Source of the DNA: Agromyces sp. CF514
GTDB lineage: Bacteria > Actinomycetota > Actinomycetes > Actinomycetales > Microbacteriaceae
Direction of reading: 5' to 3'
Length of the DNA: 64,000 nucleotides
NCBI RefSeq assembly: GCF_900113185.1
Contig: NZ_FOZD01000002.1
Span: forward strand, 620,001-684,000
Part shown: piece by piece, positions 44,586 through 52,651 of the stretch
Layout of the letters: each line of letters begins with the position of its first letter
Position numbering within the stretch: position 1 is the first letter of the stretch
Translations under genes and position numbers: made by a program
Notes under the pieces: generated by a model
Told to the model about the DNA's origin: nothing
What the model saw: only the letters and a program-made list of their open reading frames with translations
Databases searched by the model: none

Positions 44586-46120
44586 CGGGCGCCCCGCTCG
44601 GCGTCGTACCGCGCGCGCCAGGCGGCGTTCATCGGGAACAGCCCGTCGACGGATGCCCCGGCGGCGACCTGCTCGGCGACCCACGCGTCTTCGGCCTCCT
44701 GTGCGGCGGCCTCGGCCACGACCTCGGCGAGCAGGTGCGGCGGGATCACGATGACGCCGTCGCCGTCGCCCACGATGACGTCGCCCGGCTGCACGGCCGC
44801 GCCGCCGCAGGCGATCGTGACGTCGACCTCCCACGGCACGTGGCGCCGGCCGAGCACGCTCGGGTGCGGGCCCTGCGAGAACACGGGGATCTCGAACCCG
44901 GCGACGGCCTCGAAGTCGCGCACGCCGCCGTCGGTCACGATGCCGGCCGCTCCGCGCACCTGCGCGCGCAGGGCGAGCACGTCGCCCACGGTTCCGGTGC
45001 CGCGCTCGCCGCGGGCCTCGACCACGAGCACCTCGCCGGGCGCGACCGTGTCGAACGCGAGCTTCTGCGCGTTGAACCCGCCGCCGTGCGACGCGAACAG
45101 GTCGGGCCGGAACGGGATGAAGCGCAGGGTCTTGGCGATTCCGACGATGCGGTCGCCGGGGTGGTTCGCGTGCACGCCCTCGATGAAGATGTCGTGGTAA
45201 CCGCGCTTGCGGAGCGCGACCGAGAGCGTCGCGACGGCCACACCGGCGATCGTCTCGCGCAGTTCGTCGGTGAGGGGGGAGACGGATGCCGCGGGCTCGC
45301 CGGCCCGCGCATCCGCTGCCGCGTCGAGCGGGCTCGCGAGTCCGGCCTCGACGGCCGCGGCGTGCTCGGCCTCGCTGCCCCAGGCCTCGATGCGCTGCGC
45401 GTCGTCGATCGCCGGCTTCGAGCCGAAGTCGCCGAACGGCACGGCGCCCTGCGTCACGGTCGTGACGAGGCGCCCGCTCGTGGGCGAGCCCGGGGCATCC
45501 GGGGCGTCGACCTCGACCTCGACGACGTCGCCGGGCACGACGACGCTCGAACCCGCGGGCGTGCCGGTGAGGATCACGTCGCCGGTCTCGAGGGTGAGGT
45601 GCTGCGAGAGGTCGGCGACGAGGCGTCCGAACGGGAAGAGCAGCGTGTCGCTCGTGTCCTCCTGCACGAGGGTGCCGTTGACCCAGGTGCGCACGCGCCA
45701 GCCGTCTTCGCCGGCGACGTTCGCGGGGATGAGCGTCGGGCCGAGCGGGGTGAAGCCGTCGCCGCCCTTGTTGCGCACGTTCGAGCCCTTGTCGGCGGCG
45801 CGCAGGTCGTAGAGGCCGAAGTCGTTCGCGGCGGTGACCGAGGCGACGTGCCGCCAGCCGTCGGCGGGGGAGACGTGCCGGGCCGGTTCGCCGATGACGA
45901 GGGCGATCTCGCCCTCGAAGGCGAGGAGCTCGGTGCCGGCGGGGCGATCGATGGTGCCGCCGGTGCCGGCGAGCGAGGACGCGGGCTTGAGGAAGTAGCT
46001 CGGCTGCGCCGGCGTGCGGCCGCGCTGTGCGGCCCTCGACGGGTAGTTGAGGTGCACGGCGATGATCTTGCCCGGGGTGCTCGGGCCGGCGCCCGTGGTG
46101 GCGGTGGCATCGGTGGTCAT
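44582..46120 (-). CDS. Fused fumarylacetoacetate-hydrolase-family (HpaG-like) / RraA-like protein
   Basis: A 512-residue fusion. Residues about 17-255 form an FAH-fold domain: HLNYPSRAAQRGRTPAQPSYFLKPASSL, the metal-ligand segment LLAFEGEIALVIG, NDFGLYDLRAADKGSNVRNKGGDGFTPLGP, and TGDVILTGTPAGSSVVVPGDVVEVEV, matching HpaG-type decarboxylase/isomerases of homoprotocatechuate breakdown. After a linker, residues about 290-512 are RraA/DlpA-like (GAAGIVTDGGVRDFEAVAGFEIPVFSQG ... VQPGDVIVGDGDGVIVIPP), a family of hydroxymethyl-aldolase/oxaloacetate decarboxylase enzymes. No separate HpaF isomerase is encoded, so the two domains may share isomerisation and decarboxylation of 5-carboxymethyl-2-hydroxymuconate. 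It is first gene of the unit with gntR, hpaE and hpaD. ATG 46120 has GAGGA upstream. Confidence 0.88.
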   Translation of the reverse strand: MTTDATATTGAGPSTPGKIIAVHLNYPSRAAQRGRTPAQPSYFLKPASSLAGTGGTIDRPAGTELLAFEGEIALVIGEPARHVSPADGWRHVASVTAANDFGLYDLRAADKGSNVRNKGGDGFTPLGPTLIPANVAGEDGWRVRTWVNGTLVQEDTSDTLLFPFGRLVADLSQHLTLETGDVILTGTPAGSSVVVPGDVVEVEVDAPDAPGSPTSGRLVTTVTQGAVPFGDFGSKPAIDDAQRIEAWGSEAEHAAAVEAGLASPLDAAADARAGEPAASVSPLTDELRETIAGVAVATLSVALRKRGYHDIFIEGVHANHPGDRIVGIAKTLRFIPFRPDLFASHGGGFNAQKLAFDTVAPGEVLVVEARGERGTGTVGDVLALRAQVRGAAGIVTDGGVRDFEAVAGFEIPVFSQGPHPSVLGRRHVPWEVDVTIACGGAAVQPGDVIVGDGDGVIVIPPHLLAEVVAEAAAQEAEDAWVAEQVAAGASVDGLFPMNAAWRARYDAERGAR

Positions 46121-46147
46121 TGACGTCCTCGTCTCGTGATATTTCAA

Positions 46148-46159
46148 ATGATATACGAT
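46148..46159. promoter_or_regulatory. GntR operator-like site 1 (upstream of the FAH-RraA gene)
   Basis: ATGATATACGAT matches the perfect palindrome at 47835-47848 in 10 of 12 core positions and lies about 34 bases upstream of the start codon, in an AT-rich promoter island (46136-46160). Confidence 0.6.
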
Positions 46160-46202
46160 CTGCCGAGCGATGCAAGGGTCGTGCACTGCGCCCGACCCGC
46201 GG

Positions 46203-47033
46203 TCAGTAGCTCGCGCGCGGCGCCTCGTCGGCGGAGTCGTCGGCAGCGGGCGGCGACCCGATGTACCGGTCGGCGAGGGCTTCGGTCGCGCGGGCGAGCA
46301 GCGCGACATCCGCCCCGACGACGACGAACGACGCGCCCGCGGCGAGGTAGCGGTCGGCCGCGGCGGGCACGAACGCGTTCACGGCGGCCGGCTTGCCCGC
46401 GGCCACGGCCGAGGCGATGCCCGCCAGCACGGCGGCGACGACCTCCGGATGCTCCTGCTGGCCGATGAGCCCCATCGAGGCCGCCAGGTCGGCCGGCCCG
46501 AAGAACACGCCGTCGACGCCGTCGACGTCGAGGATGCGCTCGACGTTCGCCGCGGCCGTCGCGGACTCGATCTGCACGAACAGCGAGATCGTCGACGAGG
46601 CCCCGGCGAGGTATCCGTCGACCCGGTTCCACCTCGCCGAACGGGCGAGGGCGCTGCCGACGCCGCGAACGCCGAGCGGCGGGTAGCGCACGGCTCGCAC
46701 GATCTCGGCGGCGTGCTCGGCGGTGTCGCACATGGGCACGAGCAGGTTCTGGGCGCCGAGGTCGAGCATCTGCTTGATCGTCACGGTGTCGCCGTAGGGC
46801 ACCCGCACGAGCGGCGTGGCCGGGTAGGCCGCGATGGCCTGCAGCTGCCCGAGCACCGACTCGAGGCCGATGGGCGAGTGCTCGGCGTCGACGAGCACGA
46901 CATCGAGGCCGGAGCCGGCGACGATCTCGGCATTGACGGCGCTGCCGCCCGACGACCAGGCGCCGAAGAGGGGCCGGTCGGAGGCCGCGATGCGGGCCGC
47001 GAGCGTCGGCGGGAGGGTCATTCGAATCGGCAT
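46203..47033 (-). CDS. hpaI: 4-Hydroxy-2-oxoheptanedioate aldolase (HpcH/HpaI family)
   Basis: A 276-residue class II, metal-dependent pyruvate aldolase of the HpcH/HpaI family cleaving 4-hydroxy-2-oxoheptanedioate to pyruvate and succinic semialdehyde. Motifs: FGAWSSGGSAVNAEIVAGSGLDVVLVDAEHSPI, LVRVPYGDTVTIKQMLDLGAQNLLVPM, the metal-ligand glutamate in SLFVQIESATAAANVERI, and the aspartate in VDGVFFGPADLAASMG. ATG 47033 has GGGGAG six bases upstream and overlaps hpaH by 16 bases; ATG 47021 is the alternative. Gene order hpaH-hpaI and the surrounding pathway support the specific name. Confidence 0.93.
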   Translation of the reverse strand: MPIRMTLPPTLAARIAASDRPLFGAWSSGGSAVNAEIVAGSGLDVVLVDAEHSPIGLESVLGQLQAIAAYPATPLVRVPYGDTVTIKQMLDLGAQNLLVPMCDTAEHAAEIVRAVRYPPLGVRGVGSALARSARWNRVDGYLAGASSTISLFVQIESATAAANVERILDVDGVDGVFFGPADLAASMGLIGQQEHPEVVAAVLAGIASAVAAGKPAAVNAFVPAAADRYLAAGASFVVVGADVALLARATEALADRYIGSPPAADDSADEAPRASY

Positions 47034-47803
47034 GTGACGCTCCCCAAGTCGCGGTAGTCGGCGTGCACGGTGTCGCCGCGCTCGACCCACATCGGGCGCG
47101 TGAACGACCCGGCGAGGATGATCTCGCCCGCGCCGAGCGACTGGCCGTGCTGGGCGAGCTTGTTCGCGAGCCACGCGACGCCCATGGCCGGGTTGCCGAG
47201 TACCGCGGCGGCGACGCCCGACTCCTCGATCGTCTGGTTGCGATACAGCAGCGCCGAGATCCACCGCAGGTCGACCTCGTCGACCTTCACCGGGCGGCCG
47301 CCGAGCACCATCGCGCCCATCGCGGCGTTGTCGCTGATCGTGTCGACGATGGTGCGACCCTGCATCTCGATGTGCGAGTTCAGGATCTCGAGGGCCGGCA
47401 CCACGTAGGCGGTGGCGTCGAGCACGTCGAAGATCGTCGTGTTCGGTCCGCTGAGCGGCTTGTCGAGCACGAAGGCCAGTTCGACCTCGATGCGCACGTT
47501 CGAGAACCGGTCGAACTGGACGGTCGCGCCCGACTCGATGACCATGTCGTCGAAGATGACGCCGTAGTCGGGCTCGGTGATGCCGGTGGCGACCTGCATG
47601 ACCTTCGAGGTGAGGCCGATCTTGCGTCCGACGAGGCGCGCGCCGGCGTCCTGGCGGCGTTTCGCCCACTCGCTCTGCACGGCGTACGCGTCTTCGACGA
47701 TCATGTCGGCGTTGCGTGCGGTGAGCAGGGGCACGGTCGTGCGGTCGCGATCGGCGGCGAACAGTTCGTCGGCGATCGCGGCGATCCGGGATTGGTCTAG
47801 CAC
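47018..47803 (-). CDS. hpaH: 2-Oxo-hept-4-ene-1,7-dioate hydratase
   Basis: A 261-residue hydratase of the HpaH/MhpD family adding water to 2-oxohept-4-ene-1,7-dioate (OHED). The FAH-related fold carries GRKIGLTSKVMQ near residue 60, the metal-ligand region in VRIEVELAFVLDKPLSG, and YVVPALEILNSH, and ends AGSFTRPMWVERGDTVHADYRDLGSVTCRFE, characteristic of HpaH proteins. Its coding region runs into hpaI. A perfect GATCGTATACGATC palindrome lies just upstream, so hpaHI forms a GntR-controlled unit. Confidence 0.95.
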   Translation of the reverse strand: MLDQSRIAAIADELFAADRDRTTVPLLTARNADMIVEDAYAVQSEWAKRRQDAGARLVGRKIGLTSKVMQVATGITEPDYGVIFDDMVIESGATVQFDRFSNVRIEVELAFVLDKPLSGPNTTIFDVLDATAYVVPALEILNSHIEMQGRTIVDTISDNAAMGAMVLGGRPVKVDEVDLRWISALLYRNQTIEESGVAAAVLGNPAMGVAWLANKLAQHGQSLGAGEIILAGSFTRPMWVERGDTVHADYRDLGSVTCRFE

Positions 47804-47834
47804 TGGCGCTCCACTTCATCGAGGTGTCGTCACA

Positions 47835-47848
47835 GATCGTATACGATC
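47835..47848. promoter_or_regulatory. GntR operator-like site 2 (upstream of hpaH)
   Basis: GATCGTATACGATC is a perfect 14-base palindrome centred about 38 bases upstream of the hpaH start. It matches the FCD-GntR operator form TNGTNNACNA and is the best of the three related sites. Confidence 0.75.
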
Positions 47849-47935
47849 AGGTCGGATGTCGGGAGTGGGCCGCCGTCGCGAGAGGCCGCCGTCGCGAGAC
47901 GCCGCCGTCGCGAGAGGCCGCCCCGCAGCATCCGC

Positions 47936-49606
47936 TCAGCTGTTCACGCGGATGATCTCCTCTTGGTACGGCGCGACGACCGAGCCCGAGATGCGGCAGT
48001 CGAGCAGCAGGAACGGCCGCTCGGGCGCTGGGCGCGACGCCCACTCGGCCAGTGCATGGAGGTCGGCGAGCGATCGCACGACGACGCCCTCGGCGCCGAC
48101 GGCCGCCGCGAGCCCGGCGAAGTCGACCTCGGGGATGAGCATCGGCTCGCGGGCGAGGCCCTTGAGTCCGTAGAGGTTGACCTCGGCGCCATAGGCCGCG
48201 TCGTTCCAGACGACGGCGAGGCCGCGTCCGCCGGCCGTGCACACGGCCGACTCGAGGTCGGCGAGCGCCATGAGCCCGCCGCCGTCGCCGGTCGTGAGCA
48301 CGATCGCCGAGCCGGGCCGCGCGGCTGCGGCGCCCGGAACGCTCGCGAATCCGAGCCCGATCGACTGGAACGCCGTGCCGACCATGATCATGCGGTCGGG
48401 CGAGGCCACGGGCCAGTACATGTTCGCCCAGCCGATGAAGTGCCCGCCGTCGCTCACGACGACCCGGTCCTCGGGCAGCAGTTCGCCGATGCGCCGGGCG
48501 ACCGCGCGCGGGTCGAGGCGCCCGTCGTCGGCCAGGCCGTCGGCACGGGGTGCCGACGGCTGCTCGCGCAGTGCGGCGACCGCGACCGATTCGCGCCATC
48601 CGGATGCCTCCGCGCCGAGCACGTCCAACTCCTCGACGACGGCTCGGGCGACCAGGCCGGCGTCGCCGCGCACGAAGCCTCCCACGTTCGGATGCGTCGC
48701 CGCGGGCAGGATGTCGACCTGGAACACGCGGGTGCCCGGCGCGAACAGGTCGCCGAAGCGCATCGTGAACTGGTTGAGCGAGGCGCCGAACACGACCGCG
48801 ACGTCGGCCTCGCGCACGAGCTCCATCGCGCCCTCGGCCCCGAACCCGCCCGTCACGCCGAGGTCGAACCGGGTGTCGGGGAACACGCCGCGCCCGAGCG
48901 CGGTCGAGGCGGTCACGGCGCCCGTCGCCTCGGCGAGGTCGCCGAGCGCATCGCCCGCCCCCGCCAGCCAGGCGCCGCGGCCGGCGAGCAGGAACGGCCG
49001 GCTCGCGCCGGCGAGGGCCGCCGCGATCTCGGCGACGACGCCGCCGGCGAACGGGCCGCGCGGCGCGAGCGGCGTCGGCAGGCGCAGCTCGGGAGCGGGC
49101 TGCACGGCCCCGGCCTCGAGTGCGGCGACGTCGTACGGGATCGCGAGCACCACGGGCACCCGGTACGAGAGCGCGTGCTCGATCGCGAGGATCGTCGTGG
49201 CCGCGGCATCCGTTCGTCCGACCGTGTAGGTTCGGGCGCCGACCGCCGAGGCGAGCGCGATCTGGTCGACGTCCCACGGACGCGGACCCGAGGTCGGCTC
49301 GTCGCCGACCACGAGGACCAGCGGCACATGCGCCTGCGCGGCCTCGGCGAGGGCCGTCAGGGTGTTCGTGAACCCCGCGCCGTACGTCGCCGTCGCGGCG
49401 GCGATCCGGCCAGAGGCGCGGAAGTGCGCGTCGGCCGCGACCACCCCGCCCGCCTCGTGGCGCACGGCCGTGAAGCGCACCTCGGTCGCGCGCTCGAGGG
49501 CGTCGAGGAAGTACGCGTTGCCGTTGCCCATGACGCCGAAGACGTGGTCGACGTGCGTGGCGAGCGCCGCGGCGACGTGGGCGGAGACGGAGGTGGTCGT
49601 GGGCAT
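47936..49606 (-). CDS. ThDP-dependent enzyme (acetolactate synthase/benzoylformate decarboxylase superfamily)
   Basis: A 556-residue thiamine-diphosphate enzyme with the three-domain POX layout. The N-terminal PYR domain has the cofactor-activating glutamate in TAVRHEAGGVVAADA; the central domain includes RPFLLAGRGAWL; the PP domain has the ThDP motif TTGDGGGLMALADLESAV ending in VVWND about 27 residues later. Substrate class is not decidable: decarboxylase, carboligase or sulfoacetaldehyde-type roles are possible. It follows a GTATACGA site and sits next to hpaH, so it may serve a linked aromatic 2-oxo-acid (such as an arylpyruvate or arylglyoxylate). ATG 49606 has GAAGGA upstream. Confidence 0.85.
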   Translation of the reverse strand: MPTTTSVSAHVAAALATHVDHVFGVMGNGNAYFLDALERATEVRFTAVRHEAGGVVAADAHFRASGRIAAATATYGAGFTNTLTALAEAAQAHVPLVLVVGDEPTSGPRPWDVDQIALASAVGARTYTVGRTDAAATTILAIEHALSYRVPVVLAIPYDVAALEAGAVQPAPELRLPTPLAPRGPFAGGVVAEIAAALAGASRPFLLAGRGAWLAGAGDALGDLAEATGAVTASTALGRGVFPDTRFDLGVTGGFGAEGAMELVREADVAVVFGASLNQFTMRFGDLFAPGTRVFQVDILPAATHPNVGGFVRGDAGLVARAVVEELDVLGAEASGWRESVAVAALREQPSAPRADGLADDGRLDPRAVARRIGELLPEDRVVVSDGGHFIGWANMYWPVASPDRMIMVGTAFQSIGLGFASVPGAAAARPGSAIVLTTGDGGGLMALADLESAVCTAGGRGLAVVWNDAAYGAEVNLYGLKGLAREPMLIPEVDFAGLAAAVGAEGVVVRSLADLHALAEWASRPAPERPFLLLDCRISGSVVAPYQEEIIRVNS

Positions 49607-49728
49607 GGCGAAGTCCTTCGAGACGTGACGGATGCGGATTTCCGTATGTGTCTCGCGCGGCCGGCGACTGGTCGACCGGGCTTCGTGCCCCTTTTGCGAG
49701 CACCGGCGCGACGTGGCGCCTGGACGTG

Positions 49729-49742
49729 ACGAGTATACGACC
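49729..49742. promoter_or_regulatory. GntR operator-like site 3 (upstream of the ThDP enzyme gene)
   Basis: ACGAGTATACGACC shares the GTATACGA core with the sites at 46148 and 47835. It is about 125 bases upstream of the ThDP gene start, inside the 177-base gap that follows the lipoprotein hydrolase gene. Confidence 0.5.
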
Positions 49743-49783
49743 GCGTCGAGGGTGCGCCGCACGGGCGTCGTGCTCTCGGCCGA

Positions 49784-51052
49784 TCAGGCGGCCGGACCCA
49801 GCGCCTCCACCACGTCGGCCCAGAACGCGGCACGGGCGGCGGAGTCGGCAGCGGCATCGGTGTCCGCGAAGTGGGGGAGGTAGGGGTTCAGCGGCACGAA
49901 GTGGCTCGCACCCTCGCCCTCGGAGGCGAACACCTCGACGCCCCCGCCCTCGAGCCGCTCGAGCGTTCGGTGCTGCAGCGGGCACGACGGCCAGACCGCG
50001 TCGGCCGTGCCGCACGCGAGCACCACGGGGCCGTCGACCGTGTCGACTCCGATGACCGAGGCGGCGGGCGGGTCACCCGACACGTCGGTCGTGCACGGCA
50101 GGGGCTCGCCGTCGAGCGTCCACGCCGAACGCGTCACATCGGGGTACCCGCAGAAGAGCTCGCCGGCCCCGACGGGCAGGATCGCGCCCCGCGCGAGTTC
50201 GGGGTGCGTCGCCGCGAGCCAGAGGGCGACCTCGCCGCCGCGCGAGACGCCGAACGGGGTGACGCGGTCGGGGTCGACGCCGGGTTGCGCTCGCAGCCAC
50301 CCGACGGCCTCGAGCACCGGATCGAGCGGCACCTCGGCGAGCTCGTCGGGCTGCCCGGGCGAACCGAACAGGCTCACCGCGAGGGCCGGGTAGCCGAGGG
50401 CCGCGAGCTGCATCGAGAGCAGCCGGGCGCTCTCGCTGCCGCCCTCGCTGCCGCCCATGACGAGCAGCGCGGGTCGGGCGTCGCCGGGGTCGAGGTCGGC
50501 CGGCGTGGCGTAGAACGCCGAGACGCCGGCATCCGGTGCGGTGACGATGTCGAAGGCGCCCTCGGGGAAGCCGCGCAGGACGCTCGTCGACGTGAGTTCG
50601 ATGCCGTCGGCGCCGTCGTCGACCGTGCCGTCGAGCACTTCGAGCTGGACGGTGTGCTCGCGGTCGTACTCCTGGAACGCCGTGGTCACGGTGCCGTCGC
50701 CGAACGAGTAGAACGGGGCCATCGGGTCGGCGACGGTCCATGCGCCGTCCGTCGGCACGTCGCGCGCGAGGTCGATCACGCCGGCGGCGTCGGCCGTGAA
50801 CACCGCGCGCGACTCGTGCGGCACGTATCCGATGTCGCTCGAGGCCCGCAGCGTCACGGTCGCGCCGGGCGTGAGACCGAGCACGCGGATGCCGAGCGGT
50901 TGGAACGGGCCGCCCAGTTCGGTCACCTCGATCGAGGGGGTCAGACCGGTCGGGAGGGGGGTGCAGGCCGAGAGGGCGGCGGTCGCGAGGGCCGCCGCCA
51001 GGGCGACCGAGGCCACGCGCCTGCCGCGGCGAGGGCGGGGGCGGGCGGGCAT
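49784..51052 (-). CDS. Exported acyl-CoA thioester hydrolase/BAAT-family lipoprotein
   Basis: A 422-residue alpha/beta hydrolase with a lipoprotein signal (Arg-rich start, hydrophobic helix, lipobox LSAC near residue 30). An N-terminal beta-sandwich domain (GLTPGATVTLRASS ... ) resembles the Bile_Hydr_Trans domain. The BAAT_C-type hydrolase follows: ALLVMGGSEGGSESARLLSMQLAALGYPALAVSLFG, nucleophile FGVSRGGEVALWLAA, a late acid in ACGTADAVWPS and His in EGASHFVPLNPY. Cytosolic relatives act on acyl-CoA thioesters, but an exported lipoprotein cannot meet CoA esters easily, so an ester substrate or drug-like compound is more probable. Divergent from the NIPSNAP-like gene. Confidence 0.87.
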   Translation of the reverse strand: MPARPRPRRGRRVASVALAAALATAALSACTPLPTGLTPSIEVTELGGPFQPLGIRVLGLTPGATVTLRASSDIGYVPHESRAVFTADAAGVIDLARDVPTDGAWTVADPMAPFYSFGDGTVTTAFQEYDREHTVQLEVLDGTVDDGADGIELTSTSVLRGFPEGAFDIVTAPDAGVSAFYATPADLDPGDARPALLVMGGSEGGSESARLLSMQLAALGYPALAVSLFGSPGQPDELAEVPLDPVLEAVGWLRAQPGVDPDRVTPFGVSRGGEVALWLAATHPELARGAILPVGAGELFCGYPDVTRSAWTLDGEPLPCTTDVSGDPPAASVIGVDTVDGPVVLACGTADAVWPSCPLQHRTLERLEGGGVEVFASEGEGASHFVPLNPYLPHFADTDAAADSAARAAFWADVVEALGPAA

Positions 51053-51106
51053 GGCTGCACGCTATCGACGGGCGCCGATCGGGGTCAACCGCGGGAGTAC
51101 GGCATC

Positions 51107-51430
51107 ATGGATCGGGTGAAGACCATCCAGCTGCGCCGCTACACGCTCGTCGACGGGGAGTACGACGCCTTCGTCGCCTGGTGGGAGTCCACCATGCCGA
51201 CCGTCCGGCCTGCGGCCGGGTTCGCGATCGAGTTCGCCTACGGCGTGCGCGAGACGAACGAGTTCGTGTGGGCCGTGAGCGCCGAGGGCGATCGCGAGGC
51301 CTTCCTCGAGCTCGAGGCGACCTACCTGGCGTCGCCGGGGCGCGCCGCCGCGTTCGAGGGCGTGCCGCAGCGCGTCGCCGTCTCCCAGACCCAGTTGATC
51401 GAGGACGTCTCGCCCGGTCAGACCGCCTGA
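51107..51430 (+). CDS. NIPSNAP-like dimeric alpha-beta barrel protein
   Basis: A 107-residue protein starting VKTIQLRRYTLVDGEYDAFVAWWESTMPTVRPAAGFAIEFAYGVRETNEFVWAVSAEG, a ferredoxin-like dimeric alpha-beta barrel pattern of the NIPSNAP family. Function is unknown for most members; some related small proteins bind haem or hydrophobic ligands. GGGAG lies nine bases before ATG 51107. Its last 13 bases overlap the end of the convergent VanZ/RDD gene. Confidence 0.75.
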   Translation: MDRVKTIQLRRYTLVDGEYDAFVAWWESTMPTVRPAAGFAIEFAYGVRETNEFVWAVSAEGDREAFLELEATYLASPGRAAAFEGVPQRVAVSQTQLIEDVSPGQTA

Positions 51431-52557
51431 TCGGATGCCGCGTCGCGCCGTCCGCGCGACCGCTCGTCGCCTTCGGGCTCGCGCGCGACGGCGTCCATGC
51501 CGGCGACCAGCTGTGCGAACCCGCGGTGGCCTCGCGTCGTGAACGCCCCGACGGCGGCGCAGATCGCGATCGCCGTGGCGACGAGCGACCACGCGCCGGG
51601 CAGCTCGCTGAAGACCGCGTAGCCGCCGATGCCCGTGGCGAAGCGCACGAGCCGCCAGACCGGCGTCGGGCGCCGTGACTCGCGTGCCGCGATGAGCACG
51701 GCGCGCTCGCCGAGGGTGACCGCGCCCGCGAGCACCGAGACGAGCTGTGCGATGGCGACCGTCGCCGTCGCGAACGCGGCCGACCAGCCGTCGAGGGCGT
51801 CGTCGGCCGCGAGCAGCGCGTCGCGGCCGAACGAGAGCAGCACGACGGCGTTCACCGCGATCGACACGGTGACGACGACGACCCAGAGCAGCACGAGGTC
51901 GACCGTCATCGCGAGCCACCGGCGGGCCGCACTGATCGACCGGTCGCCGCCCGCAGCGACCTGCGAGGAGATCGTGCCGCCCGCGGCATCCGTCCCTCGT
52001 ATCGCACCGGCACGCACGAAGCGGACCGGGATGAGCGCGAACAGCGAGCCGAGCACGGCGCCGAGCGTGTTCGCCGCGAGGTCGCCGGTGTCGAAGAGCC
52101 GGTATGCGCAGGGGTAGACGCCCCAGACGCCCGTGAGCTGGGTCAGCTCGATCGCGAGCGAGACCGCGAAGCCGGTCGCGAGGGCCGCGACGACACCGCG
52201 GTGGAACAGCAGCCGTGCGAACACCCCGAGCGGCACGAACAGCAGCACGTTCAGCGCGACCTGCTGCACGGCCGCGTTGCCGAGCAGGGATCCGCCGTCG
52301 CGGGCCTGCACGGTCGCGATGTCGAGCACGGCCTGCAGGGGGTTCAGCACGACGCCGACGCACCGGTAGTCGCCCGACTCCGGAAGCGGCAGCAGCGTGT
52401 ACGCCCAGAGCGCGAGGGCGTAGAAGAGCAGCGCGATCCAGCCCAGCATGCGAGCGCCAGAGAAGCCGCCGCGCCGGCGGTAGCTGAGCGCCACGAGCGG
52501 GGCGAGGACGACGAGGAGCACGACGAATCCGACGGCGATCGCGATGAGGCCGGGCAT
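51418..52557 (-). CDS. VanZ-like / RDD-domain membrane protein
   Basis: A 379-residue polytopic membrane protein. The N-terminal half is VanZ-like: YTLLPLPE, NVLLFVPLGVFARLLF, AIELTQL and DTGDLAANTLGAVLGSL are family hallmarks. The C-terminal half, RRWLAMTVDLVLLWVVVVTVSIAVNAVVL and following helices, matches an RDD domain. This VanZ-RDD combination recurs in Microbacteriaceae and related actinobacteria. VanZ gives low teicoplanin resistance in enterococci; the role here is not known. ATG 52557 is preceded by GGTGGA; GTG 52569 is an alternative. Confidence 0.83.
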   Translation of the reverse strand: MPGLIAIAVGFVVLLVVLAPLVALSYRRRGGFSGARMLGWIALLFYALALWAYTLLPLPESGDYRCVGVVLNPLQAVLDIATVQARDGGSLLGNAAVQQVALNVLLFVPLGVFARLLFHRGVVAALATGFAVSLAIELTQLTGVWGVYPCAYRLFDTGDLAANTLGAVLGSLFALIPVRFVRAGAIRGTDAAGGTISSQVAAGGDRSISAARRWLAMTVDLVLLWVVVVTVSIAVNAVVLLSFGRDALLAADDALDGWSAAFATATVAIAQLVSVLAGAVTLGERAVLIAARESRRPTPVWRLVRFATGIGGYAVFSELPGAWSLVATAIAICAAVGAFTTRGHRGFAQLVAGMDAVAREPEGDERSRGRRDAASDQAV

Positions 52558-52651
52558 GACGTGGTCCACCCGGGCAGCCTAGCCGCGGCGATCCCTCCGG
52601 ACCGGAGGGCGTGCCGCCGGAGCGGGTGTGCCGCCGCCGCGTGTCGACGGG

